A DNA stretch of 7,526 nucleotides from Vulcanimicrobiota bacterium (GTDB lineage: Bacteria; Vulcanimicrobiota; Vulcanimicrobiia; Vulcanimicrobiales; Vulcanimicrobiaceae): assembly GCA_014305015.1 (NCBI GenBank), contig JACRUB010000209.1:1-7526 (forward strand), given 5' to 3'. The position numbers and the translations under genes are program-made. Below the pieces are notes generated by a model, which saw only the letters and a list, made by a program, of their open reading frames with translations, made no database searches and was not told the DNA's origin. Below, in pieces: positions 1 through 5,866 of this stretch (its first letter is position 1; each line of letters opens with the position of its first letter).

Positions 1-182
1 GCCGTCAGCTCACCGGATTTGCTTCCATTGCGGATGATATCCGCAACGCGGGCGGTCTTTATCGCGACCAGCCGGTCGTGCAAGACAGCAAATGGGTGCC
101 CTCGCGAAATCCCGACGACTTGCCGCAATTCAATCGCGCGATCTTAGAAAAACTCGCGGCGGCAACACCAGCGCAAGTTTAG
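1..182 (+). CDS. DJ-1/PfpI family protein (type 1 glutamine amidotransferase-like), C-terminal fragment
   Basis: The reading frame is open from the left edge (first whole codon at 3) to TAG at 180-182, giving 59 residues of a carboxy terminus. It reads LTGFASIADDIRNAGG, then YRDQPVV, then a V-P-S-R-N-P-D-D-L-P-Q-F segment and a final helix. This is the characteristic end of the DJ-1/PfpI superfamily: a sequence like 'I-x-D-D-x-x-N-A-G-G', a 'D-x-x-V-V' strand, then 'S-R-x-P-D-D-L-P-x-F'. Family members include intracellular peptidases, deglycases/chaperones and stress proteins. The nucleophile-elbow cysteine and its partners lie upstream of the window, so the exact activity cannot be judged. 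The stop codon directly abuts the stop of the opposing membrane-protein gene. Family assignment is confident; function within the family is open. Confidence 0.85.
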   Translation, partial: RQLTGFASIADDIRNAGGLYRDQPVVQDSKWVPSRNPDDLPQFNRAILEKLAAATPAQV

Positions 183-896
183 TTATTCTCCGGGGAGCGG
201 ATCGAAACGAGCGAGTGCTTCTCCGTATTGGCGTAGTCCGATGAAACCGATGAGCGTCGCAAACCCAAGTTCCGCGACCCCGCCCCAGATGTCATTGAAC
301 TCACCAAAATAGGCGTTGCCCATGAGCACTTCAATCCAGTCATTGGTATAGGCGACCGCCGAAACGACGATGCTGCCGCACACAATTGCGGCTCCAAATG
401 CAAGGAATCCGTAGAGCGCCTTGTTCCATTTCGAGCGCAGCGGAATCGAGAGCGCGACGAGCATGGCCGCGATCGCGCCGATGGCATCGAAGAAAAAGAA
501 GGTCGGCGGTGTGACGTAGTTGGGGTTGAGCCGCGCCCCGATATACTCGGCGATGCAGCATGCGAACACGATGATGCACGGCACGAGCGCACTTGCGCGC
601 GCACGCTGACGCCCGAACAGTGGCGCCGACTCTTCGCAGAACGCAAAGATGTCGTCATTTGAGCGGCGCGTATTTGCATACGCGACGGCAATGGCCAGCG
701 CGGTCGTATAAAAGAGCGGTCCAAAGAGCCACGCCGTGGGTTCATCCAGCAGAACATGCGATTGATCGGCGAATTGTGAGAGCGAATTTTGCTGAAACCA
801 GCCGAATGCCGCGCTCAAAATGATCAGCAAGAGCGTAACGGGCCACAATGTGCGCAAGCGCGTTTTCACGATCGCGATGGTGGCGGCGGTCTTCAT
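183..896 (-). CDS. Six-helix membrane protein, ABC-2-permease-like
   Basis: This 237-residue protein has about six hydrophobic segments, near residues 17-34, 56-75, 101-120, 132-152, 159-182 and 205-222. After the second helix is a charged, probably cytoplasmic stretch with R-R-S-N-D-D, an E-E-S and R-Q-R-A-R-A. Position and composition there resemble the coupling region of ABC-2-type permeases, where a loop contacts the ATPase. I recognise no named family and no substrate-specific motif. The start ATG (896-894) overlaps the stop of the upstream ABC-ATPase-like gene in ATGA, and a GGGGA sits about ten bases upstream, so translation is probably coupled. ABC-2 permease is inferred from topology plus the neighbour. 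It could also be an unrelated membrane protein. The stop abuts the convergent PfpI-family stop with no gap. Confidence 0.75.
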   Translation of the reverse strand: MKTAATIAIVKTRLRTLWPVTLLLIILSAAFGWFQQNSLSQFADQSHVLLDEPTAWLFGPLFYTTALAIAVAYANTRRSNDDIFAFCEESAPLFGRQRARASALVPCIIVFACCIAEYIGARLNPNYVTPPTFFFFDAIGAIAAMLVALSIPLRSKWNKALYGFLAFGAAIVCGSIVVSAVAYTNDWIEVLMGNAYFGEFNDIWGGVAELGFATLIGFIGLRQYGEALARFDPLPGE

Positions 897-1477
897 GAGG
901 GTGTCGTCCCCACTTCGCGCGATTGTGCGTGTATGCCGAGAGCCGCGCGGTCTGAGGGGCCGTAGGTAACGAGGAGTGCACTTGGCGGTATGACCGCTTT
1001 GAGGGTCTCCGCAGCGTCGCGCAATCCATCGCGCGGACGCTCCAGCACGAGCAACCGCGGATCGTGTAAGAACATTCCCGCAAGCAGAGCTGCCTCGCCC
1101 GGTTCGAGGCCGTCGAGCATTGCAAGTAGCGCGTGGCCTTTCTGCAGCGTCGCCGTTTTGTTCAGACCCCAGAGGGCCGCACGATATGCAAAGTATTCGT
1201 CGGCAGGCAGTGGATTGCGCGGCCGCTCGCTCGGCAAAAACCCGACCAGTGCCTTGACTTGCACGGGCTGAATTTTCGGGTCGAAATCGGCGACGAAAAC
1301 ACTACCGTCCGTACACTTGCAGATGCCGGCAGCGAGCCGCGCCGCAATCCCTGCCGCAACGTTGGTTTCGCATGTTAATTCCGCACGTGCTCCGCAATCG
1401 AGCGTCATCGAGACGGGCGCAAGCAGCGTACTCCCATCTCGCCGGAAGCTCGCCTCGCGCATCTCGAGTATGGGCAC
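893..1477 (-). CDS. Degenerate ABC-transporter ATPase-like protein (probable pseudo-ATPase)
   Basis: The 194-residue product follows the ABC ATPase layout. It has an opening strand (ILEMREASF), 'V-S-M-T-L' before the P-loop position, 'G-S-V-F-V-A-D-F-D-P', 'V-K-A-L-V-G-F-L-P', an L-H-D-P-R-L-L-V-L strand and a D-G-L after it. Each catalytic motif is altered. The Walker A position (about 36-44) reads CETNVAAGI, without the Lys-Ser/Thr. The signature is LEPGE (124-128) instead of LSGGQ. Walker B ends in Glu146-Arg147 rather than Asp-Glu. The H-loop His is Tyr172. The Q-loop Gln is absent. The frame is intact and sits five bases after the phosphoribosyltransferase stop and in ATGA overlap with the membrane protein. 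I chose GTG 1477 because the next in-frame ATG (1462) would cut into the first strand. ATP hydrolysis looks unlikely. A structural or regulatory role is inferred; decay in progress is the alternative. Confidence 0.7.
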   Translation of the reverse strand: MPILEMREASFRRDGSTLLAPVSMTLDCGARAELTCETNVAAGIAARLAAGICKCTDGSVFVADFDPKIQPVQVKALVGFLPSERPRNPLPADEYFAYRAALWGLNKTATLQKGHALLAMLDGLEPGEAALLAGMFLHDPRLLVLERPRDGLRDAAETLKAVIPPSALLVTYGPSDRAALGIHAQSREVGTTPS

Positions 1478-1482
1478 GTGCT

Positions 1483-2583
1483 TTATGAAACCCGTTGGAG
1501 GTTCGGGTTGTCTCGTTCGGTTCGTCCGAACTTATGGTGCTCGCGCCAATCGCCGTTGTCTTTGAGCGCGACGATGTCGGCGGTGAAATCAAAGTCGCCT
1601 GCGTTATCAAAAAAGGCGCTGCCCACCGCATACGCGTCGACCGGAACACGGTCGCGTTCGAACACGCGAATCTTCTCTGCGGTAAACCCGCCGCTTACGA
1701 CAATGCGAACCTTCTGAAACCCCTCGGCATCTAGCGCATTACGAACATTCCAAACCAGCTGCGGAATAACACCGGTCGGTTTGAACGTGCCCATTTGCGG
1801 GACGATCGATTGATCGACGAGCGTTCCCGATGTATCGAGGCGCACGCCCCACAAGCGATCCCCGAGCGCGCGCGCGACGCTAAGACTCGTACCGGCACAA
1901 TCATTGTCAAAATCGACCAGCGAGATGACGTTAATCTTCGGATCCATGTACTGCGCGAATTTTCGCGTTGCGAGAACGGTATCGCCCTCGTAGGCCGCAA
2001 TGAGCGCATGCGGTACGGTTCCCATGCCGGCCGCGCCCCACCACTCTGCGTTCGCATCGGTCGAGACACCGAGCGCGCCGGAAATAAATGCGGCGTAGCC
2101 ATCGCCGGTTTGCACGAGATGGTGATCGAAACGCGCCGGAAAAAACAGCACTTGCTTGCCGTCCGCGGCAGCCACGATATCCCGCGCGTTGCTGGCGATG
2201 CGCGTGCGACGCGTGAGCACACCAAGATAGCACGTTTCGAGATGGGCGAAGGTGGCGTAGTCGCCTTCGATCGTCATGACCGTATCGTACGCCTCCACGT
2301 GGTCGCCGTCGTGCAGAGCCTCGACCCGCAGATCCGCCCATCCGTCCGCCCAGCTTCCGTCAGGGTTGCGCCGCCCGGAGCAAAGTTTAAGGATCGCGAT
2401 CGCCTCATCGATCCCGCACAGAACGGCAGAATTGCGCTGGAAGACCTGCATCCGGACCACCGGGTGGTGATCGTCGAGGTCTAAAATCTGTCGGGCACGG
2501 TTAAAATAGGTGTCGGAATAGTAGCCGTCCCGCATTTTCTCAGCTGGCAAGTTAAAAATGTCTGGTTGTAGGCGTGCGCGCAT
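1483..2583 (-). CDS. Nicotinate phosphoribosyltransferase (short form, NAD salvage)
   Basis: The enzyme makes nicotinate mononucleotide from nicotinic acid and PRPP, the entry step of the Preiss-Handler NAD salvage route in the cytosol. From the ATG at 2583 it has 366 residues. The N-terminal 'F-N-L-P-A-E-K-M-R-D-G-Y-Y-S-D-T-Y-F' (10-27) matches the family opening. LETCYLGVL follows at 115-123, GTVPHALIAAY at 188-198 (the conserved G-T-x-P-H-A-L), SLVDFDNDC at 221-229, VVSGGF at 295-300 (phosphate-site strand) and AYAVGSAF at 317-324. The layout resembles the short Thermoplasma-type enzyme as I recall it, but the C-terminal zinc-knuckle cysteines are missing. An extension to a TTG at 2655 is possible but would overlap the divergent polX gene and has no family counterpart. 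No clear Shine-Dalgarno precedes the ATG. It leads a three-gene unit with the ABC-like pair. I leave the symbol blank because pncB usually denotes the longer form. Confidence 0.92.
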   Translation of the reverse strand: MRARLQPDIFNLPAEKMRDGYYSDTYFNRARQILDLDDHHPVVRMQVFQRNSAVLCGIDEAIAILKLCSGRRNPDGSWADGWADLRVEALHDGDHVEAYDTVMTIEGDYATFAHLETCYLGVLTRRTRIASNARDIVAAADGKQVLFFPARFDHHLVQTGDGYAAFISGALGVSTDANAEWWGAAGMGTVPHALIAAYEGDTVLATRKFAQYMDPKINVISLVDFDNDCAGTSLSVARALGDRLWGVRLDTSGTLVDQSIVPQMGTFKPTGVIPQLVWNVRNALDAEGFQKVRIVVSGGFTAEKIRVFERDRVPVDAYAVGSAFFDNAGDFDFTADIVALKDNGDWREHHKFGRTERDNPNLQRVS

Positions 2584-2608
2584 CTGTCGTGCAAACTTTT
2601 GAACCAGG
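2584..2608. promoter_or_regulatory. Divergent gap between the nicotinate phosphoribosyltransferase and polX genes
   Basis: Only 25 bases separate the two start codons. Two outward promoters cannot fit, so at least one must lie inside the opposing coding sequence. I see no convincing -35/-10 pair on either strand in or around the gap. The feature is inferred from gene orientation alone. Confidence 0.35.
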
Positions 2609-4348
2609 ATGGGACAGACCTTGCTCGGCAACGACCAGGTTGCCAAAAAACTCAATCAGATCCGGACGCTTATGGAACTTGCCGGGGAGCCGTTCTATAA
2701 ATTCATGGCGTACGAGCGCGCCGCGTCTGCGATTGAGAATGCCGGTCCCCTCAAGGAATTGATTGCCGCAGACGAACTCGTCAAGCTGCCCGGGATCGGC
2801 AAGTCGATTGCCGCTACAATTATGGAACTGTGCGAGCGCGGGCAGTGCGGTCTTTTAGAAGAACTCTCACAACGCTTTCCACCGACAATTTTCGAGGTAC
2901 TCGGAGTCTCCGGCATCGGGATTAAAACCGCCGGTACGTTGTTCGAGCAATTTGGGATCGCCTCGCTTGCCGATCTCGAGCACGCGGTCGAGTCCGGTAT
3001 GCTGGCCGGCCTGCCCCGCATGGGCAAAAAATCGGTCGAGAATATCAAACGCGGAATTCTTGCCTACAAGGGTCGCCAAAATCGCACGCCGCTCGGTGCG
3101 GCATTGCGCATCGCGCGAGACGTGCTGGCATACTTGAAAGACGGCCCACCGACCGATCGACTCACGTACGCGGGAAGTTTGCGCCGCGCGGAAGTAACCG
3201 TCGGCGACATCGACATCGTTTGCACGTCGGATCAGGCGGCGGCGGTCATCGATTATTTCGTGCGGTGGAAACGCGCGCAGGCAGTTCTTGCAGAAGGTCC
3301 CACGAAGGCGAGCATTTGGCTTGAGGGCGGCTTGCAAATCGATCTGCGCGTTTTACCGGATGCGGTCTACGGTAACTTGCTGCAACACTTTACGGGTAGC
3401 CGAGAGCACAACATTCAACTCCGTGAGTATGCCGTTCGAAAAGGATTGCGCGTAAGTGAAAACGGGATTCTCGAACTCGAGACCGGTCGCTCGATAACGT
3501 GCCGCACCGAAGAAGAAGTCTACGCGGCGATCGATATGCAGTACATACCGCCGGAGCTGCGTTCTGGGATCGGCGAAATTGATGTCGCGCGGGCGCGATC
3601 GCTTCCGGCGCTGATCGAGCGCGACGATATTCGCGGCGACTTCCACATGCACTCGACCTGGAGCGACGGGCGCGACACGCTCGAGACGATGATCGCCTCG
3701 GCAGCCGCGCTCGGTTACGAATACCATTCCATCTCCGAACATTCATGGGGCCGTGGACCGAAGTACGGCATGAACCCCGAACAGGTGCGTGCGCAGCGAG
3801 CAAAAGTACATGAATACGGAGAGAAGCTCTCGATCCGAACGTTGTGCAGCAGCGAAGTGGATATACTTCCGGATGGCTCGATGGATTATTCCGATAGCGT
3901 GCTTGCGGAATTTGACATCGTGATCGGCAGCATTCATTCGGCCCTCAATCAAACGCGGGATGAGTTGACCAAGCGTCTCATTCGGGCGTGCGAGAATCCG
4001 TACGTGAACATCATCGGACATCCAACCGGCCGGTACGATACGTTTAACGGCTATGAGTTCGATTATGATGCCGTCTTCGCGGCCGCGGCACGAACGGGGA
4101 CTGCGCTGGAGATCGATGGCCAGGAGGGCCGTCTTGACCTGCCTGCACCGTTGGCGCGGCGCGCAAAAGAGTTTGGCGTGACCTTTACGACCGATAGCGA
4201 CGCGCATGCTGCGGCCCAGCTCGCAAACCTGGATCTCGCGGTCAGCCAAGCGCGCCGCGCCGGCCTCACCAAGGAGCAGGTCTTAAACACGCGGACGTTC
4301 GATGAAGTCAAGATGTTCGTAGAGCGGAAACGCCGCAGGACAGCATGA
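2609..4348 (+). CDS. polX: DNA polymerase/3'-5' exonuclease PolX
   Basis: The 579-residue protein is a full-length bacterial family X polymerase fused to a PHP nuclease, acting in gap-filling base-excision repair. In order: an N-terminal 8-kDa-like helical region (about 10-90) with helix-hairpin-helix LPGIGKSIA (60-68), a second HhH near 97-111 and LPRMGKK (135-141). The palm has G189-S190-x-R192-R193 and catalytic D200 and D202 in GDIDIV, with the third Asp D245 in QIDLRV, then FTGSREHN (261-268). The C-terminal PHP domain keeps all expected metal ligands: H346, H348, H378, E416, H443, H471, D531 and H533. Its usual T-D-H-S is S-E-H-S (376-379). ATG 2609 has only an abutting AGG. TTG 2621 has a better-spaced GGGA (2611-2614) and would give a family-typical N-terminus, so the start may be twelve bases later. 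Its stop overlaps the next gene in ATGA. Confidence 0.96.
   Translation: MGQTLLGNDQVAKKLNQIRTLMELAGEPFYKFMAYERAASAIENAGPLKELIAADELVKLPGIGKSIAATIMELCERGQCGLLEELSQRFPPTIFEVLGVSGIGIKTAGTLFEQFGIASLADLEHAVESGMLAGLPRMGKKSVENIKRGILAYKGRQNRTPLGAALRIARDVLAYLKDGPPTDRLTYAGSLRRAEVTVGDIDIVCTSDQAAAVIDYFVRWKRAQAVLAEGPTKASIWLEGGLQIDLRVLPDAVYGNLLQHFTGSREHNIQLREYAVRKGLRVSENGILELETGRSITCRTEEEVYAAIDMQYIPPELRSGIGEIDVARARSLPALIERDDIRGDFHMHSTWSDGRDTLETMIASAAALGYEYHSISEHSWGRGPKYGMNPEQVRAQRAKVHEYGEKLSIRTLCSSEVDILPDGSMDYSDSVLAEFDIVIGSIHSALNQTRDELTKRLIRACENPYVNIIGHPTGRYDTFNGYEFDYDAVFAAAARTGTALEIDGQEGRLDLPAPLARRAKEFGVTFTTDSDAHAAAQLANLDLAVSQARRAGLTKEQVLNTRTFDEVKMFVERKRRRTA
4337..4340 (+). promoter_or_regulatory. Ribosome binding site for the alpha/beta hydrolase
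   Basis: AGGA lies inside the last codons of polX, four bases before the ATG at 4345. Together with the ATGA overlap it supports ATG 4345 as the start and translation of both genes from one transcript. The spacing is slightly short. Confidence 0.5.
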
Positions 4349-5169
4349 TTCAAACGTTGTGGACGCCGGCGGACGACGGCATTCTCGCGGGTGCACGTTA
4401 CGATGGCAAGAGCGGTCCGCCAATCGTCTTCGTACACGGCGTCGGTTCGAGCGCAGCAATTTGGGATTATCAACTCGAGGCGCTCTCTGCACGTCACCGT
4501 TGCTATGCAATCGAGTTGCGAGGAAACGGGAGCGCGCAAACCGAGCCGCCTCCGGCAACGGTAACGCGCGAGGGATTTGTTGAAGATGTCCTCGCGGTCG
4601 CGAAAACCGTGAGCATCGAGCGGTTCCACTTCGTTGGATGCAGCTTGGGTGGCGTCGTTGGTTTTGAGTTGATGCGCCGCATGCCGGAACGCATCGCCTC
4701 GCTCACGCTGGTCGGAAGTTTTGCCGCCTATCCGAACGCAGACCAACAGGTCGCGACGATCATCGCGGGTGTTACTGAAGCCGGCAGCCTTGAAGCCTTC
4801 GCTCAGGCGCGCATTCAGAAGATTCTACCGCCCAACTCACCGCAGAGGCGGATCGATGAAACGATCGCGCAGATGGCGCAGAAATCGCTGCCGTCATATA
4901 TCGCTTCAACGAAAGCGACATGGACGGGAGATTACCGCGCTGATTTACCCGCGATCGATGTTCCAACGTTGGTGATGTGCGGTGAGCTCGATCCGATTGC
5001 TCCGGTTGCGCTTTCGCACGAGATCGCTTCGGGCATTCCCGGCGCTCTTCTAACGGTTATCCCGCATGCGGGACACGTGACCAACGCGGATGCACCGCGC
5101 GCATTCAACGATGCGCTGGTACAGATTTTGGTGAGCGTGGAAAAAGCCGGCAGAGCGGTTCGTCATTGA
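4345..5169 (+). CDS. Alpha/beta hydrolase, 3-oxoadipate enol-lactonase-like
   Basis: The 274-residue protein is a complete alpha/beta hydrolase. FVHGVGSS (29-36) supplies the oxyanion-hole region. GCSLGG (98-103) is the nucleophile elbow with Ser100. The acid is Asp216 in GELDPIAP and the catalytic His is His244 in HAGHVTNADAP. The spacing and the 'PTLV-x-C-G-E-x-D' and 'AGH-x-x-N' blocks resemble PcaD-type enol-lactonases and related esterases. No other beta-ketoadipate genes are visible, so lactonase activity is not claimed; it could be a generic esterase or C-C hydrolase. It has no signal peptide, so it is probably cytosolic. The ATG overlaps the polX stop in ATGA and has AGGA at 4337-4340, four bases upstream, pointing to coupled translation. 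Its last 21 codons overlap the convergent HAD gene. They encode the terminal helix of the fold, so this end looks ancestral. Confidence 0.92.
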   Translation: MIQTLWTPADDGILAGARYDGKSGPPIVFVHGVGSSAAIWDYQLEALSARHRCYAIELRGNGSAQTEPPPATVTREGFVEDVLAVAKTVSIERFHFVGCSLGGVVGFELMRRMPERIASLTLVGSFAAYPNADQQVATIIAGVTEAGSLEAFAQARIQKILPPNSPQRRIDETIAQMAQKSLPSYIASTKATWTGDYRADLPAIDVPTLVMCGELDPIAPVALSHEIASGIPGALLTVIPHAGHVTNADAPRAFNDALVQILVSVEKAGRAVRH

Positions 5170-5809
5170 GGTGATGCAAGATGTCTGCGGGATCGTCGTA
5201 GACCGCCTGCGCTTCGGATAGCTCGGGTTCCTTCCAGCCGCCGCAGCGCACCGCAACAATTTGCACGTCCGCTGCGTGCGCCGCAAGAATGTCGTAAGGC
5301 GTATCACCGATCATGGTTGCGCGTTCTGCGGAGACCTTGGCCTTCTTCAGTGCGGCGTGCACGATATCCGGATCCGGCTTTGATGCCTCCGCATCGTCGC
5401 TGGTTGCAGCAGCATCGATCACGTCTGCGATTCCGGCCGCGCGAAGCAACGCTTTGAGGTCGTCACCTGTTGCGGAGGTCGCCATGACGAGCGAGCATCC
5501 CCGTCGCCGCAACTCCACGAGCAGATCGCGGGCGCCGGGGGTGGGTGTGCACTTCTGCAAATAGTCAGCGCTGAATATGCGCGTGCGGTGCTCCGCGATT
5601 TTCTGGCCCAAGCCGCCGTCATCCGGAGCGAAACCGGGCACGAGGGTAGCCATCACCTTATCGCCGCCCATGCCGACGAGAGGCCGAATTTCCGTTGCAG
5701 AGATTAAATATCCGTACGCCCGGAGAGCGTCGGACCACGACGCGGCGTGCGCATCGTTGCTGTCGAGCAACGTGCCGTCGATGTCCAGAAGAACTGCGAA
5801 ATTACTCAT
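5105..5809 (-). CDS. HAD-superfamily phosphatase, subfamily IA (phosphoglycolate phosphatase / beta-phosphoglucomutase-like)
   Basis: The 234-residue protein carries the four HAD motifs. Motif I is DIDGT (D9 nucleophile, D11 general acid/base), motif II lies in MATSAT (T111/S112), motif III is Lys144 in SKPDPD, and motif IV is GDTPYD (168-173, with D169 and D173). A helical cap of about residues 15-85 sits between motifs I and II, as in subfamily IA. Members dephosphorylate small phosphate esters such as phosphoglycolate or sugar phosphates; the substrate cannot be read here. I chose ATG 5809 because motif I then falls at residues 9-13, as is normal. The in-frame upstream extension to 6049 is low-complexity and overlaps the divergent exported-protein gene. 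The last 21 residues, after LHH, are encoded antisense to the alpha/beta hydrolase. They are proline- and arginine-rich and probably lie outside the fold. Confidence 0.92.
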   Translation of the reverse strand: MSNFAVLLDIDGTLLDSNDAHAASWSDALRAYGYLISATEIRPLVGMGGDKVMATLVPGFAPDDGGLGQKIAEHRTRIFSADYLQKCTPTPGARDLLVELRRRGCSLVMATSATGDDLKALLRAAGIADVIDAAATSDDAEASKPDPDIVHAALKKAKVSAERATMIGDTPYDILAAHAADVQIVAVRCGGWKEPELSEAQAVYDDPADILHHLNDEPLCRLFPRSPKSVPAHR

Positions 5810-5841
5810 ACCGAATACTACCCGGCAAGGGATTTTTCTAT
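5810..5841. promoter_or_regulatory. Divergent gap between the HAD phosphatase and exported-protein genes
   Basis: This 32-base gap must serve two outward genes. On the plus strand AATACT (5814-5819) matches four of six bases of the -10 consensus but has no matching -35, and it lies too close to the start codon for a normal leader. No other element is convincing. Promoters probably extend into both genes. Confidence 0.35.
5827..5832 (+). promoter_or_regulatory. Ribosome binding site before the exported TonB-domain protein
   Basis: AAGGGA is the strongest Shine-Dalgarno-like sequence in the short divergent gap. It is nine bases from GTG 5842 (the chosen start) and seven bases from an out-of-frame ATG at 5840. 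It therefore argues for initiation here rather than at the far upstream in-frame ATG 5695, but it does not settle which of the two codons is used. Confidence 0.5.
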
Positions 5842-5866
5842 GTGTTGGCGCATGCGGCGAACGTGA
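5840..5866 (+). other. Possible eight-codon leader ORF overlapping the start of the exported-protein gene
   Basis: ATG 5840 is ideally spaced from AAGGGA and opens an eight-codon frame (MCWRMRRT) ending in TGA at 5864-5866. That TGA overlaps GTG 5863, an in-frame alternative start of the exported protein, in a GTGA arrangement. This would fit translational coupling by a mini-cistron. It is equally compatible with chance, since GTG 5842 can use the same ribosome binding site. Confidence 0.2.

Noticed and set aside
179..757. 192-codon minus-strand frame overlapping the membrane protein
   Set aside because: It is a Ser/Arg-rich alternate frame of the membrane protein, which has coherent helices and an ATGA-coupled start.
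1795..2484. 229-codon plus-strand frame inside the phosphoribosyltransferase gene
   Set aside because: It is fully antisense to a well-conserved enzyme, rich in Arg/His/Asp as expected from the complementary frame, and shows no recognisable domain.
2584..2655. 24-residue N-terminal extension of the phosphoribosyltransferase from TTG 2655
   Set aside because: It overlaps polX, begins with a rare start codon and has no counterpart in the family, whose N-terminus fits ATG 2583.
4063..4746. 227-codon minus-strand frame across the polX/hydrolase junction
   Set aside because: It is antisense to two genes with clear catalytic motifs and has low-complexity basic composition; a shadow frame.
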